Shown here: in pieces, positions 1 through 9,170 of the stretch
How positions within the stretch are numbered: the stretch's first letter is position 1
Layout: every line of letters begins with the position of its first letter
Origin: Bacillota bacterium
GTDB taxonomy: Bacteria; Bacillota; Clostridia; Christensenellales; QAND01
Assembly (NCBI GenBank): GCA_003150225.1
Contig: QAND01000023.1
Coordinates: 41,813-105,812, forward strand
Reading direction: 5' to 3'
DNA: 64,000 bases
Translations under genes and position numbers: made by a program
Notes under the pieces: generated by a model
Database searches by the model: none
What the model was told of the DNA's origin: nothing
Seen by the model: only the letters and a program-made list of their open reading frames with translations

Positions 1-540
1 CTTTGCAAGGGCCGCCTTATACCCCGTGCCAAACTGATCCATTTGGCTTAGGATATAGTTGGTAGTCCCATTGATGATTCCCATAACACTGGTGATGTTG
101 TTGGGCCGCAGGCTGCCGGTCAGCATCCGGATCACCGGGACGGCTCCCGCTACACTGGCCTCAAAAGACAACGTCACGTTGCCCTCCCGGGCGGCGGCAT
201 TCAACTCTTCCCAATGTTTGGCCATCAGCTCCTTGTTGGCGGTGATGTAGTGTTTGCCCGCCCGAAGGCATGCCTGAGCGTAGGAGAGCCCCGGATCCAC
301 GCCGCCCATGGCCTCCAACACCATGGAGATGGACTCATCTTCCAACAGATCCTCCAGCCGGTCGGTAACAAGAGCCGGATCCACGCCCTTTCGGGGCTTG
401 TCCTTGTTCCCCACCAGGATCTTGGCAATCTCCAGTTCCACGCCGTCCCTTTGGGCAATGCGCTCCCCGTTTTGCGCCAACAGATGCACGATGCCCGTGC
501 CCACCACGCCACAGCCGATGAGGCCAATCCGTACTTTCAT
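1..540 (-). CDS. hom: Homoserine dehydrogenase, N-terminal part (cut by window edge)
   Basis: The product begins MKVRIGLIGCGVVGTGIV, the Rossmann NAD(P)-binding start of homoserine dehydrogenase, and continues with ITANKELMAKH and the MGIINGTTNYIL stretch, both typical of the family. The enzyme reduces aspartate semialdehyde to homoserine in the threonine/methionine pathway. About 180 residues are visible and the gene runs off the left edge, so the catalytic C-terminal half and any ACT domain cannot be seen. The start is the ATG at 538-540, preceded by a good GGAGG. It lies 49 bases downstream of coaX on the same strand. Confidence 0.93.
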   Translation of the reverse strand, partial: MKVRIGLIGCGVVGTGIVHLLAQNGERIAQRDGVELEIAKILVGNKDKPRKGVDPALVTDRLEDLLEDESISMVLEAMGGVDPGLSYAQACLRAGKHYITANKELMAKHWEELNAAAREGNVTLSFEASVAGAVPVIRMLTGSLRPNNITSVMGIINGTTNYILSQMDQFGTGYKAALAK

Positions 541-589
541 AGTTCCATCCTCCAACTATCATTTAAAATTGCGATTCCTGGTTCAATTC

Positions 590-1351
590 CTAAAAATTCA
601 ACTGGTAAATGCGCTTTACCCCCTGAAGGGTCAAAAGCTTATCCACCTGGTGAACGTATTCGCTCAAGGAGGCAATCACCTCGCACAGGCCGCCGGTGGC
701 CACCACGGTGCTGCCTGGCATCTCGGCCAAAAGTCGTTTTAGAATACCGTCGGTCAGGCCGGTAAAACCGTATAGCGCCCCGGATTGCAGGGCGTCGGCG
801 GTATTGTCCGCAATGGCGGATTTCGGGGTTTCAAAGGTAAAACTTTTGAGCGCACTGGTGCGGTTGATGAGCGCGTCTGCCGAGGTCTGGATCCCCGGCG
901 CAATGGCGCCGCCCACAAAGCATCCTTTTTCGTTCACCACTCCAAAGGTAGTGGCGGTGCCAAAGTCCACGGTGATCACCGGCCCGCCATAGGCCGCGTA
1001 GGCGGCGGTAGCGTTTGCAATGCGGTCCGCCCCCAGGGCGGACACCGGGGAGTAGGAGATATCAATGCCACAATTGAGCTGGCTGGATACAAAGGCCGGG
1101 GTTTTATGGAAATAGGTTTGTACCATCCGCATCAGGGTAAAGTTCAAACCGGGGACCACACTGCTGATCATCACACCATGAAAATCGCTGAATTCCATAC
1201 CGATGCAGGATAAAAAGGAGTGCATCATCACCCCGTATTCATCGGAGGAACGCTTATGATCGGTGCGGACGCGGAAGCTCTGCACCAAGTCGTCCCCAGA
1301 AAAAATCCCCATCTTGATGTTGGAGTTGCCCACATCCATGGCCAGCAGCAT
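590..1351 (-). CDS. coaX: Type III pantothenate kinase
   Basis: This 253-residue protein starts MLLAMDVGNSNIKMGIF, the phosphate-binding motif of CoaX (ASKHA fold), and has GADRIANATAAYAAYGGPVITVDFG-type motifs in the middle. Type III kinases phosphorylate pantothenate with ATP, need a monovalent cation, and are not feedback-inhibited by CoA. Length is normal. The ATG at 1349-1351 follows a GAGGCGG ribosome site. The gene precedes hom on the minus strand, perhaps in one transcript. Confidence 0.95.
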   Translation of the reverse strand: MLLAMDVGNSNIKMGIFSGDDLVQSFRVRTDHKRSSDEYGVMMHSFLSCIGMEFSDFHGVMISSVVPGLNFTLMRMVQTYFHKTPAFVSSQLNCGIDISYSPVSALGADRIANATAAYAAYGGPVITVDFGTATTFGVVNEKGCFVGGAIAPGIQTSADALINRTSALKSFTFETPKSAIADNTADALQSGALYGFTGLTDGILKRLLAEMPGSTVVATGGLCEVIASLSEYVHQVDKLLTLQGVKRIYQLNF

Positions 1352-1480
1352 ATTCCCGCCTCTTTCCCACTAGTTTTACGACATATTATACCAGCATTGA
1401 AGCGGTTACACAACCGAAACCCGGTTGCGTCCGCTCCATTCTGTGCTATGATGAAGGCAAAACAATAGGAGGTTCTAGCC

Positions 1481-1855
1481 ATGGTATTGGGTCATGCCCA
1501 TGTGGGTATCAAAGTAGCGGACTTAAGCCGCTCCGTTCAGTTTTACCAGACGCATTTCGGATTTACCGCCGGCAAGTATAACGAGCTTCACCGGGAGAAT
1601 AAGATCACCAAAATACAGTTCCTGGAGCTTGGACAATTCTCCTTGGAGCTGGTGGAAAACCCCGGCTACCCTGGCGGGGAACCCTCCCCCCAAATCCACC
1701 TGGCCTTTGGGGTGGATGATTACGACCGCACCATCCAGTCCATGCGGGAGGCCGGCGTAGCCTTTGAAAGCGATGTCCCTCGGGGAGAACCCGGCAGCCG
1801 GATCATTTTCCTCGCAGGGCCCGATGGGGAACGCTTGGAGCTGATGGAACGCTAG
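1481..1855 (+). CDS. VOC family protein (glyoxalase/lactoylglutathione lyase-like)
   Basis: The 124-residue product opens with GHAHVGIKVADLSRSVQFYQTHFGF, the first beta-alpha-beta-beta-beta half of the vicinal oxygen chelate fold. The second half ends with the metal-site pattern RIIFLAGPDGERLELMER. His (GHAHVGI) and Glu (RLELME) fit the metal positions. VOC proteins include glyoxalase I, epimerases and resistance enzymes; the substrate cannot be named. AGGAGG precedes the ATG. Its stop overlaps by four bases the stop end of the convergent TspO-like gene. Confidence 0.8.
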   Translation: MVLGHAHVGIKVADLSRSVQFYQTHFGFTAGKYNELHRENKITKIQFLELGQFSLELVENPGYPGGEPSPQIHLAFGVDDYDRTIQSMREAGVAFESDVPRGEPGSRIIFLAGPDGERLELMER

Positions 1856-2313
1856 TTCAGCATCACGATGGCGTAGCAGAACACCATCACAAGGGCCAAC
1901 CAGCCGATATGGGGTACCCACAGCCAAGCCGCCACCCGGGAATACTCCGCCGACCAAAAAGCGGCCAGCAGCGCTGTCACAATGCCACAAAACAGCGCAA
2001 TAGCCGCCGTAATTGGGTTTCTCGTGGCAAAGAACAGATAGCTGTATAGGGGTAGCGCCGCAAAGTGCAGCAGATAGGCGTATAGCCCCCTGCCTCTCAT
2101 GCCCCGCTCCATGGTCCAAAAGAAGGCCACGGCCAGTAGGAAGTACATCACCATCCAGGCCGCCAGCATTCCGGAAGCGTCGGGCTGGAAGGGGGATTTC
2201 ATCAGACTTTGGTACCATTGGGACTTGCGATCCACAAACGCCATCATAAGCCCTAGGGATAGTGCGGCCAATAGACTGGCCATCAGGGCCCCCTTGATCC
2301 TTTTTTTGACCAT
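1852..2313 (-). CDS. TspO/MBR-like membrane protein
   Basis: The 153-residue product has about five hydrophobic helices (roughly residues 7-27, 50-68, 78-95, 100-120 and 128-150), the topology of the TspO/MBR family, with WYQSLMKSPFQPD resembling the family's W-x-P-F-xP signature after helix 1. Bacterial TspO proteins bind tetrapyrroles and help regulate or degrade porphyrins. The overall match is recognisable but divergent, so the function is a family-level inference. It is a single gene, convergent with the VOC gene and divergent from glycerate kinase. Confidence 0.6.
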   Translation of the reverse strand: MVKKRIKGALMASLLAALSLGLMMAFVDRKSQWYQSLMKSPFQPDASGMLAAWMVMYFLLAVAFFWTMERGMRGRGLYAYLLHFAALPLYSYLFFATRNPITAAIALFCGIVTALLAAFWSAEYSRVAAWLWVPHIGWLALVMVFCYAIVMLN

Positions 2314-2378
2314 AGCATATCACCTCATAGCCTATACCTATGCGGTGTTTGCCCACTTTATTTATAGGAGGAATCCTC

Positions 2379-3515
2379 ATGCGCATCCTGGTGTGTCCCG
2401 ATAAATTCAAGGGCTCTCTGCCCGCCCATCTGGTGGCGCGGGCCATGTCCGACGGCATACGGGACGCCGATCCCCGTTACCAAGTGGATGCCGCTCCCAT
2501 GGCCGATGGCGGGGATGGCACGGTAGATGCCTTTTTAGCCGCCATGGGCGGCAAAAAGCAAACGGTCCCGGTGTTGGATCCCTTGGGCCGGGAGGTGGAG
2601 TCCTTTCTGGGTTTGCTGCCCGGCGGTTCCGTCGTTCTGGAGATGGCGGCAGCCAGCGGCCTTGCCATGGTGCCGGAGGAAGCGCGAAACCCCCTATACA
2701 CCTCCTCCTACGGAACCGGACAGCTCATGGTCCAGGCCATGGAATACGGGTGCCGCTCCGTAATCATCGGCATCGGAGGCAGCGCCACCAACGACGGCGG
2801 TATGGGGCTTTTGTCTGCCCTAGGCGCCCGTTTTTACGACGGCGCCGGTAGGCCCCTTACCAGCTGCACCGGGGCGGAAATGCTGCAAGTCCGGCGTGTG
2901 GACCTATCCGGCCTTCCGGATCTATCGGGGATCTCCATCCAAGTAGCCTGCGATGTCACCAATCCCCTGTGCGGCCCCGATGGAGCCTCCGCTGTCTTTG
3001 GCCCCCAAAAGGGTGCGGACTCTCAGATGGTGGCGGAATTGGATCAGGGCCTTGCCCGGTTCGGCGCTCTTCTCTCCCAGGCCACGGGACGGGATACACA
3101 ATCCACGCCGGGCTCCGGTGCAGCTGGAGGCGTCGGCGGCGCCTTATACGGCCTGGGGGCTGATCTGGTTCCAGGCACTCGCCTGGTCATCGAGGCCGCT
3201 GGACTGCGGGAACGAATGGCCACCTGCGACTGGGTTCTCACCGGGGAAGGAGCCACCGATGCTTCCACCCTCTTTGGCAAGGTGCCGGATGCCATGGGAG
3301 CCCTGGCCAAGGAGCTCCATAAGCCCGCCCTCTGCTTGTGCGGCAGCCTGCTCCCAGGCTATAAGCCCCTGTATCATCGTGGCATTCTGGGCGCGTTCAG
3401 CATCCTCAACCGGCCCATGGAAGCCGCCTATGCCATGGCCCATCCCTATGAGCTGATCCGGGACGGTGCGGAAAACCTCTGTCGGGTCATGTCCCTGGGG
3501 TTCAAAAAAACCTGA
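2379..3515 (+). CDS. Glycerate kinase
   Basis: The 378-residue product begins MRILVCPDKFKGSL and contains APMADGGDGTVDAF, GSATNDGGMG and GAAGGVGGAL, the conserved blocks of the GarK/GlxK glycerate 2-kinase family. It phosphorylates D-glycerate to 2-phosphoglycerate, linking glyoxylate, serine or sugar-acid breakdown to glycolysis. The ATG at 2379 is chosen because TAGGAGG lies 8 bases upstream; an in-frame ATG at 2340 has no ribosome site. A clear terminator follows. There is no glyoxylate or tartronate gene nearby to fix the pathway. Confidence 0.93.
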   Translation: MRILVCPDKFKGSLPAHLVARAMSDGIRDADPRYQVDAAPMADGGDGTVDAFLAAMGGKKQTVPVLDPLGREVESFLGLLPGGSVVLEMAAASGLAMVPEEARNPLYTSSYGTGQLMVQAMEYGCRSVIIGIGGSATNDGGMGLLSALGARFYDGAGRPLTSCTGAEMLQVRRVDLSGLPDLSGISIQVACDVTNPLCGPDGASAVFGPQKGADSQMVAELDQGLARFGALLSQATGRDTQSTPGSGAAGGVGGALYGLGADLVPGTRLVIEAAGLRERMATCDWVLTGEGATDASTLFGKVPDAMGALAKELHKPALCLCGSLLPGYKPLYHRGILGAFSILNRPMEAAYAMAHPYELIRDGAENLCRVMSLGFKKT

Positions 3516-3522
3516 TTTCCAC

Positions 3523-3554
3523 AAAAAAAGAAGGGCCGTTTGGCCCTTCTTTTA
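3523..3554 (+). terminator. Rho-independent terminator after glycerate kinase
   Basis: The stem agaagggcc / ggcccttct encloses a short loop, with an A-run before and TTTTA after it. It can work on both strands and also ends the Cys/Gly-rich gene coming from the right. Confidence 0.85.
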
Positions 3555-3592
3555 CTATGGACGGGGGAGGATGGATTCCTCCCTTTTACGAT

Positions 3593-3865
3593 TTAGCAGC
3601 CACAGCCGCAGCCGCCGCGATCATACCCGCCAAAGAAGCTGCCGCCGCAGATGCAGGACAACAGCAGGATCCAGATCAGAATGCTGCAGCTATTGCCGCC
3701 GCCAAAGCCGCCAAAGAAGCCGCCGTTGTTGCAGCCGCAGCCGCAATCGTTGGCAGCAGCGTACCCGCCGCAGCCGCAATCGTTGTTCGCAGCATATCCG
3801 CCGCAGCCGCAGCCACCGCAGAAGACGCTGAGCAGAAGAATCAAACAGAGGGGATTGCAGTTCAT
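3593..3865 (-). CDS. Small cysteine/glycine-rich repeat protein, sporulation-type
   Basis: This 90-residue protein is not recognised from a named family. It has two hydrophobic stretches (about residues 6-16, LCLILLLSVF, and 60-72, ILIWILLLSCIC) separated by repeated CGCGGYAAND-like units, a GGFFGGFGGG run, and a tail GGYDRGGCGCGC. It has about 18 cysteines and very many glycines. The layout, Gly-rich with one or two short membrane segments, recalls YjcZ/YuaF-type small spore proteins of Bacillota, but the cysteines are unusual. The ATG at 3863-3865 follows TTAGGAGG at good spacing, which argues that it is real. Function unknown; metal binding or disulfide cross-linking in a spore layer is an inference. 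Confidence 0.7.
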   Translation of the reverse strand: MNCNPLCLILLLSVFCGGCGCGGYAANNDCGCGGYAAANDCGCGCNNGGFFGGFGGGNSCSILIWILLLSCICGGSFFGGYDRGGCGCGC

Positions 3866-3968
3866 GATTTTGCCTCCTAAAAGGTAGTTATGAGCCACTT
3901 GCAAGCTCAATCTATACTACGCCATAGCCAATTTTTTGGTGATGATTTCTCCCAACAAAAAATTGCGT

Positions 3969-3999
3969 TTGACATCCCCCCTGGATTTGCTAATATAGT
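3969..3999 (+). promoter_or_regulatory. Possible sigma-A promoter for glyQS
   Basis: TTGACA at 3969-3974 is followed after 16 bases by TAATAT, or after 19 by TATAGT. It lies about 30 bases before the glyQS ribosome site. No T-box elements are visible in this short leader. Confidence 0.55.
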
Positions 4000-4030
4000 A
4001 GAAACTGCGTTTTATAATTGGAGGTAAAAG

Positions 4031-5416
4031 ATGTCCCAACTTACCATGGATAAACTGGTGGCCCTGTGCAAAAGCCGGGGCTTCGTATACCCTGGATCTG
4101 AGATCTACGGAGGGCTGGCCAACGCCTGGGATTACGGCCCCCTGGGGGTAGAGCTGAAGAATAACATCAAGCAAGCCTGGTGGAAGAAATTTGTCCGCCA
4201 GTCCCCCTACAACGTGGGGCTGGATTCCGCCATTCTGATGAATCCCCAGGTGTGGGTGGCGTCCGGTCACGTGGGCGGCTTTTCCGATCCCCTCATGGAC
4301 TGCAAAAATTGTCGTTCCCGGTTCCGGGCCGATCAGCTGGCTGAGGAGTATGCCAAAGAGCACGGGCTTTCCATCAGCCCCGACGGCATGAGCAGCCAGG
4401 AGCTGGAAGCGTTTATCTCCCAAAACCAGGTCCCCTGCCCCGTCTGCGGCAAGAGCGACTTTACCGGCATCCGGAAGTTCAATTTGATGTTCCGCACCCA
4501 TATGGGGGTCACCGAGGACAGTACCAGTGAGGTTTACCTCCGGCCTGAGACCGCCCAGGGTATCTTTGTCAACTTCAAAAACGTGCTGCGGACCAGCCGA
4601 AAAAAGCTGCCCTTCGGCATCGCCCAGATCGGCAAAAGCTTCCGCAACGAAATTACCCCCGGCAACTTTATCTTCCGGATCCGGGAGTTCGAGCAGATGG
4701 AGCTGGAGTTCTTCTGCATGCCCGGTGAAGACCTAGAATGGTTTGCCTACTGGAAGGACTTCTGCGTCAACTTCCTTCACTCCATCGGCATCAAGAAGGA
4801 GAGCATTCAGCTGCGGGATCATAGCCCCGAGGAGCTCTCCCATTACAGCAACGCTACCACCGATATCGAATTCTACTACCCCTTCGGCCTCAAGGAGCTA
4901 TGGGGCATCGCCGACCGCACCGATTACGACCTCAAAGCCCATGCCAAGGAAAGCGGCGAGGCGCTGGAGTACCTAGACTCCAGCAACGGCCAAAAGGTGG
5001 TCCCCTATTGCATCGAGCCCTCGGTGGGCGTGGATCGGCTGACTCTGGCCGTCCTGTGCGATGCGTACGAGGAGGAGGATCTAGGCAATGGCGATAGCCG
5101 GGTGGTACTCCATTTAGCCCCGGTGCTGGCCCCCTATAAAGCGGCCATCCTGCCCCTTCAAAAAAAGCTATCCCAAGAAGCTATGAAGATATACGAAGCC
5201 CTCTCCGCCGATATGATGGTGGATTTCGACGTCACCGGCAGCATCGGCAAGCGGTACCGCCGCCAGGACGAGATCGGCACTCCCTACTGCATCACCGTGG
5301 ATTTCGACACCTTAGAGGATGGCACCGTCACCATTCGGGATCGGGATACCATGGAGCAGATTCGAGTTCCCGTGGCCGAGCTTACCACCTGGCTCCAGGA
5401 TAAAACCGCTTTCTAA
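4031..5416 (+). CDS. glyQS: Glycyl-tRNA synthetase, homodimeric type
   Basis: The 461-residue product is a class II synthetase of the single-chain, eukaryote-like type. It has [15 protein letters not shown] at the N-terminus, motif 2 [25 protein letters not shown], motif 3 [10 protein letters not shown], and a C-terminal anticodon-binding domain from about residue 360. It charges tRNA-Gly with glycine. GGAGG precedes the ATG. A VOC gene follows after 11 bases with its ribosome site overlapping the glyQS stop, so the two are probably co-transcribed. Confidence 0.97.
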   Translation: MSQLTMDKLVALCKSRGFVYPGSEIYGGLANAWDYGPLGVELKNNIKQAWWKKFVRQSPYNVGLDSAILMNPQVWVASGHVGGFSDPLMDCKNCRSRFRADQLAEEYAKEHGLSISPDGMSSQELEAFISQNQVPCPVCGKSDFTGIRKFNLMFRTHMGVTEDSTSEVYLRPETAQGIFVNFKNVLRTSRKKLPFGIAQIGKSFRNEITPGNFIFRIREFEQMELEFFCMPGEDLEWFAYWKDFCVNFLHSIGIKKESIQLRDHSPEELSHYSNATTDIEFYYPFGLKELWGIADRTDYDLKAHAKESGEALEYLDSSNGQKVVPYCIEPSVGVDRLTLAVLCDAYEEEDLGNGDSRVVLHLAPVLAPYKAAILPLQKKLSQEAMKIYEALSADMMVDFDVTGSIGKRYRRQDEIGTPYCITVDFDTLEDGTVTIRDRDTMEQIRVPVAELTTWLQDKTAF

Positions 5417-5427
5417 GGAGGCCCTCT

Positions 5428-5793
5428 ATGATCACCTTTAACCATTTCAATTTCAACGTGCTGGATCTGGATAAAAGCCTGGCCTTTTATCGGGACGCCC
5501 TGGACCTCAAGGTGGTCCGGGAAAATCACAAGGAGGCCTTTTCCCTGGTGTTTCTGGGGGACGGCGTCACCGGCTTTTCCCTGGAGCTCACCCATCTAAA
5601 GGACCGGACCGAGCCCTATAATCTGGGAGAAAAGGAATACCATCTGGCCTTTGTCACCGATGACTACGAGGCCCTTCATAAGAAGCACCAGGAGATGGGC
5701 TGCATCTGCTATGAAAACCCCTCCATGGGAATCTACTTTATCGAAGATCCGGACGGCTACTGGATCGAAATCGTCCCGGACCGCCGGGGATAG
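5428..5793 (+). CDS. VOC family protein (lactoylglutathione lyase-like)
   Basis: The 121-residue product begins with the VOC pattern NHFNFNVLDLDKSLAFYRDALDL and ends GIYFIEDPDGYWIEIVPDR, the C-terminal half with the Glu metal ligand. It resembles glyoxalase I of clostridia. His6 in FNHFNFNV, Glu in the centre and Glu near the end would bind the metal. It is translated from AAGGAGG that overlaps the glyQS stop. The substrate, possibly the methylglyoxal hemithioacetal, is inferred from the family only. Confidence 0.85.
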   Translation: MITFNHFNFNVLDLDKSLAFYRDALDLKVVRENHKEAFSLVFLGDGVTGFSLELTHLKDRTEPYNLGEKEYHLAFVTDDYEALHKKHQEMGCICYENPSMGIYFIEDPDGYWIEIVPDRRG

Positions 5794-5807
5794 GATCACT
5801 CTCTTTG

Positions 5808-5852
5808 AAAAAAAGCCCGGCTCCGGCCCAACTGGACGGATCGGGCTTTTTC
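5808..5852 (+). terminator. Terminator of the glyQS-VOC unit
   Basis: aaaaaagcccg pairs with cgggctttttt around a 21-base loop, followed by a T-run. Confidence 0.8.
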
Positions 5853-5886
5853 CATTCCTATAGCACAATGCAAAGGAGGTATTTCA

Positions 5887-6399
5887 GTGGTGTACAGCTA
5901 TCGTTCCGCCCTTGTGGATCAAACCGAACGCGCCCTATGGAGCGTCAAAAACGTCATGGACTGTATTCCGGATACACTCTGGGAGCGGCCCTACTGCGGC
6001 ATGCCCCTGTGGAAGCATCTATACCATATGCTCCACTCCCTGGATCAATGGTTCATCAACCCTGAGGTATATACGGACCCGCCCTTCCATCTTCCCGGCC
6101 TCAACGATCTGGATATCCCCTCCCCGACTCCCCTCTCCCGCCAGACCCTGGAAGATTATTTTGAAACTGTGGCAAACAAGATCAGAGGCTATCTGGCTTC
6201 CCTTCGGGAGGAGGATCTGCTTTGCTGTCCTCCCCATAGCGGCGATTCCCGCTTTCTTCTGATCCTGGCCCAGCACCGGCACCTACATACCCATCTAGGA
6301 GTGCTCATGGGCTTCATCATAGCGGAAACCGGCAAGTGGCCCAGGGTGCTGGGCCTGCGAGACGCCTTCCCCACACAAACCTATGATCCCTTCTTTTGA
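5887..6399 (+). CDS. DinB-like four-helix protein
   Basis: The 170-residue product looks like the DinB/YfiT fold, with histidines at the expected metal positions: LYHMLHSLDQWF near residues 39-50 and AQHRHLHTHLGVL near residues 132-144. DinB-family proteins are four-helix bundles, several of them thiol-dependent transferases using bacillithiol or mycothiol. The start is GTG at 5887 because AAAGGAGG lies 8 bases upstream. The precise reaction is unknown, and there is no neighbour that suggests one. Confidence 0.65.
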   Translation: MVYSYRSALVDQTERALWSVKNVMDCIPDTLWERPYCGMPLWKHLYHMLHSLDQWFINPEVYTDPPFHLPGLNDLDIPSPTPLSRQTLEDYFETVANKIRGYLASLREEDLLCCPPHSGDSRFLLILAQHRHLHTHLGVLMGFIIAETGKWPRVLGLRDAFPTQTYDPFF

Positions 6400-6507
6400 G
6401 TTTCCGCCGCGTTGCAAATATTTGGCATCCATTCTATACTATATACAAGAAAGGACCGTCGAACCCAAGGCGGTTAGGCGGATCAATTTATCCTAAGGGG
6501 TGAGGGC

Positions 6508-7128
6508 ATGGATACCAAATCTATCATCACCATCAGCCGCCAATATGGCAGCGGAGGGCGTTTCATCGGCCGCAAGCTGGCAAACAAGCTGGGGATTCCC
6601 TTCTACGACCAGGAGCTCATCTCCCTAGCCGCCAAAGAAAGCGGATTCAGCGAGGGCTTTTTTGAAAACGCAGAAAAGAAGGCCACCAGCAGCTTTCTGT
6701 ACTCACTGTACCTGCACGGGACGGTGGAGGGCAACAGCGGCCTGCCCCTGGATGAACAGGCTTTTATCATCCAGTCCGGCGTCATTTTGGACGTAGCAAA
6801 AAAGGGGCCGTGCGTCATCGTGGGACGCTGTGCCGACTATGTGCTTAAGGATTTTCCCAACGTCACCAACATTTTCATCTATTCCAACCTAAGGGATCGA
6901 ATTCGCCGGGCCATCACCTACTATGGGGTAGCGCCCGAAAAGGCGGAATCCACCATCCGGAACGCCGATAAACGGCGGGGCACCTATAACCACTACTATT
7001 CCGGACGAAAGTGGGGGGAGGCAGCCAATTACCATCTCTGTATCAACAGCGATGCCGTTGGAATCGACCCTGCAGTGGAGGTCATTGCCGCCTTTGTCCA
7101 GGCTAAGGACCATCCGAATCACGGTTGA
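6508..7128 (+). CDS. Cytidylate kinase-like protein
   Basis: The 206-residue protein starts IITISRQYGSGGRFIGRKLANKLGIPFYDQELI, a P-loop variant typical of the cytidylate-kinase-like family common in clostridia. It also has a CVIVGRCADYVL segment and a lid-like RIRRAITYYG...KRRGTYNHYYSG region. Family members probably phosphorylate a nucleotide or another small molecule, but the true substrate is not known. GGGGTGAGGGC precedes the ATG. It stands alone, with a terminator right behind. Confidence 0.85.
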   Translation: MDTKSIITISRQYGSGGRFIGRKLANKLGIPFYDQELISLAAKESGFSEGFFENAEKKATSSFLYSLYLHGTVEGNSGLPLDEQAFIIQSGVILDVAKKGPCVIVGRCADYVLKDFPNVTNIFIYSNLRDRIRRAITYYGVAPEKAESTIRNADKRRGTYNHYYSGRKWGEAANYHLCINSDAVGIDPAVEVIAAFVQAKDHPNHG

Positions 7129-7133
7129 TGCCA

Positions 7134-7166
7134 CAAAAAAAGAGCCCGCTTAAGGGCTCTTTTTCT
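7134..7166 (+). terminator. Terminator after cytidylate kinase-like gene
   Basis: agagccc-gcttaa-gggctct followed by TTTTCTT and preceded by an A-run. It is bidirectional and also serves hflX on the other strand. Confidence 0.9.
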
Positions 7167-7188
7167 TTGGAACCAAAGGCTATCCCGC

Positions 7189-8922
7189 CTACCCGTCCAG
7201 CTCCGCCTGGACGCGGCTGGCATATTCCTGGGGCAGGATGGCCGTCACCACCATGCCTGTTTCAGCATACTCTTCGGATAGCACCGTACCGTTTGCCCGG
7301 ATACGGCTCAGCAGCCCGCCCTTTTGATAGGGGATGGTAAGGGTAACCCTCACCCGCTGCCGGTGGATCTCCCCTATGATGGCCTCTTTCAGCCGATCCA
7401 AGCCCCAGCCGGTCTTGGCGCTGATGCGGATTCCTCCGCCAATGCCGTCAGCCATGGGCAGATCGGCCTTGTTCAACGCGATAATCCGCGGCAGCGTTCC
7501 AGCTCCCAGCTCATGCAGCACCCCGTCCACCACCTGCATCTGGTTCCGCCAGTCCGGGCTGGAGGCATCCACCACATGGACGATCAGATCCGCCCCTACC
7601 GCCTCCTCTAAGGTGGAGCGGAAGGCGTCCACCAGCTCATGGGGCAACTTTTGGACAAAACCCACGGTATCGGTGATAAGGCACTCGGTATCCAGCAGGC
7701 GGGTGCGCCGGGTCAAGGGATCCAAGGTGGCAAACAGCTTATCCTCCGCCAAGGTATCCTCCTCACAAAGGGCGTTTAACAGGGTGCTTTTGCCGGCGTT
7801 GGTATAGCCCACTAGGGCCAGGGTGGGAATCCCGCTCCGTTCCCGGCGTCCCTTCTGTACCGACCGCTGCCGGTCCAAGGTCTGAATCTCCTGCTCCAGC
7901 TCATAGATGCGGCGGCGGATGCGGCGGCGATCCACCTCCAGCTTGGTCTCGCCGGGACCGCGGGTGCCAATGCCGCCGCCCAAACGGCTCATGCTGGTTC
8001 CCGTCCCTGAAAGTCGGGGCAACAGATACTTTAACTGAGCCAGCTCCACCTGAAGCTTCCCCTCGCGGGATTTGGCCCGCTGGGCAAAGATGTCCAGGAT
8101 CAGTCCCGTCCTGTCGATCACTTTGGCGCCGATGAGCGCCTCCAGATTCCGGGCCTGGATGGGACTCAATTCATCGTTGAAGATATACAGGTCCGCGTTG
8201 GTCTCCCCCCGCAAAAGCGCCAATTCCTCTGCCTTGCCCCGGCCAACGTAATAGGCGTTATCTGGGCTGGGCCGGGACTGCACCGTAGCATGAACGGGCA
8301 CGCCCCCCGCCGTCCGGGTCAGCTCCGCCAGCTCCTCCATGCCCCGCTGATCGATCCCCACCAGCACCGCATTCTCGTTCTTTTCCTTGGCCACATAGGC
8401 CTCAAACCGGCCGATGATCCGGTCGGCCACAGCAATCTCGTCCATCAGGCTCTTGTGTCCAAACAGAGCGGGCGGCACCGGCCCAATCACCTTGGCTGTG
8501 TCTTCAGACGTCAAATAGGCCGCAAAGAGATGCTCCGCCCTGCCATTCACCACACCGATGGCGGCCATGGCGTCAAACTTGGCCTGGATGAGGGTGCCGA
8601 TGTCCACATTGGACAACATGCCGTTTCCATTGGGGTGGCTGTGGATGCACCGGATCCCGCACAGCCGATCGGTGTTGCGCCGGGTGGTCAGCTCCGGCAT
8701 GCTGACCCGGTTGAAGTGTCCCACGCTTACATCGCAGACGCTGCCGTTGCGCTCGATCAAAACGCTGATCTCCCGCCCAGTTGCGGCGGTCAGCCGGGCC
8801 ATCTCCTCCGCCATCTCGCGGCTGAAAAACTGATCCTTCCCCATACGGTAGCCGTTCAACGCGTCGATTTCCCCTAGCAGGATATTGGAAATCCCGCGGG
8901 TGTTTCCATTGATTCTTGGCAA
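7189..8922 (-). CDS. hflX: GTPase HflX with N-terminal JAMM-like extension
   Basis: At 577 residues this is about 150 longer than a standard HflX. Residues about 185-577 are ordinary HflX: an N-domain with [11 protein letters not shown], the Gly-rich [15 protein letters not shown] linker, P-loop GYTNAGKST (372-380), G3 DTVG (418-421) and G4 NKAD (484-487). HflX is a ribosome-associated GTPase that rescues stalled or damaged ribosomes. Residues 1-180 carry [14 protein letters not shown] at 94-107, an exact H-x-H-x7-S-x2-D JAMM/JAB metalloprotease signature, with Glu51 or Glu57 as candidate upstream acid. The fusion is therefore unusual in having a complete-looking zinc-hydrolase motif. The ATG at 8922 fits a continuous domain. 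Confidence 0.93.
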   Translation of the reverse strand: MPRINGNTRGISNILLGEIDALNGYRMGKDQFFSREMAEEMARLTAATGREISVLIERNGSVCDVSVGHFNRVSMPELTTRRNTDRLCGIRCIHSHPNGNGMLSNVDIGTLIQAKFDAMAAIGVVNGRAEHLFAAYLTSEDTAKVIGPVPPALFGHKSLMDEIAVADRIIGRFEAYVAKEKNENAVLVGIDQRGMEELAELTRTAGGVPVHATVQSRPSPDNAYYVGRGKAEELALLRGETNADLYIFNDELSPIQARNLEALIGAKVIDRTGLILDIFAQRAKSREGKLQVELAQLKYLLPRLSGTGTSMSRLGGGIGTRGPGETKLEVDRRRIRRRIYELEQEIQTLDRQRSVQKGRRERSGIPTLALVGYTNAGKSTLLNALCEEDTLAEDKLFATLDPLTRRTRLLDTECLITDTVGFVQKLPHELVDAFRSTLEEAVGADLIVHVVDASSPDWRNQMQVVDGVLHELGAGTLPRIIALNKADLPMADGIGGGIRISAKTGWGLDRLKEAIIGEIHRQRVRVTLTIPYQKGGLLSRIRANGTVLSEEYAETGMVVTAILPQEYASRVQAELDG

Positions 8923-9170
8923 TCCGGTTCCTCCAGTTTGGGGCTCCTCCCCCGTTTTTGCGTTCCCATCCCCTTTCTCCCTATCAGGAAAAAGGATCGA
9001 TGGATTGTCCTTTTTATATTATACCGCCTTCCTATATAGAAAGTAACGGATTCTTTTTCAGGCTTTCCAACCCCAAGAGCTCATTTTGTCCACAGCCATA
9101 GACTTCCCTTCTCTCCTGGCGTAAAATATGAGCGTTATAGGCAAATACAGGAGAATGGGGAGGGCCTCAC

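Noticed and set aside
3910-4030. T-box leader before glyQS
   Set aside because: The leader is too short and lacks the T-box core and specifier loop.
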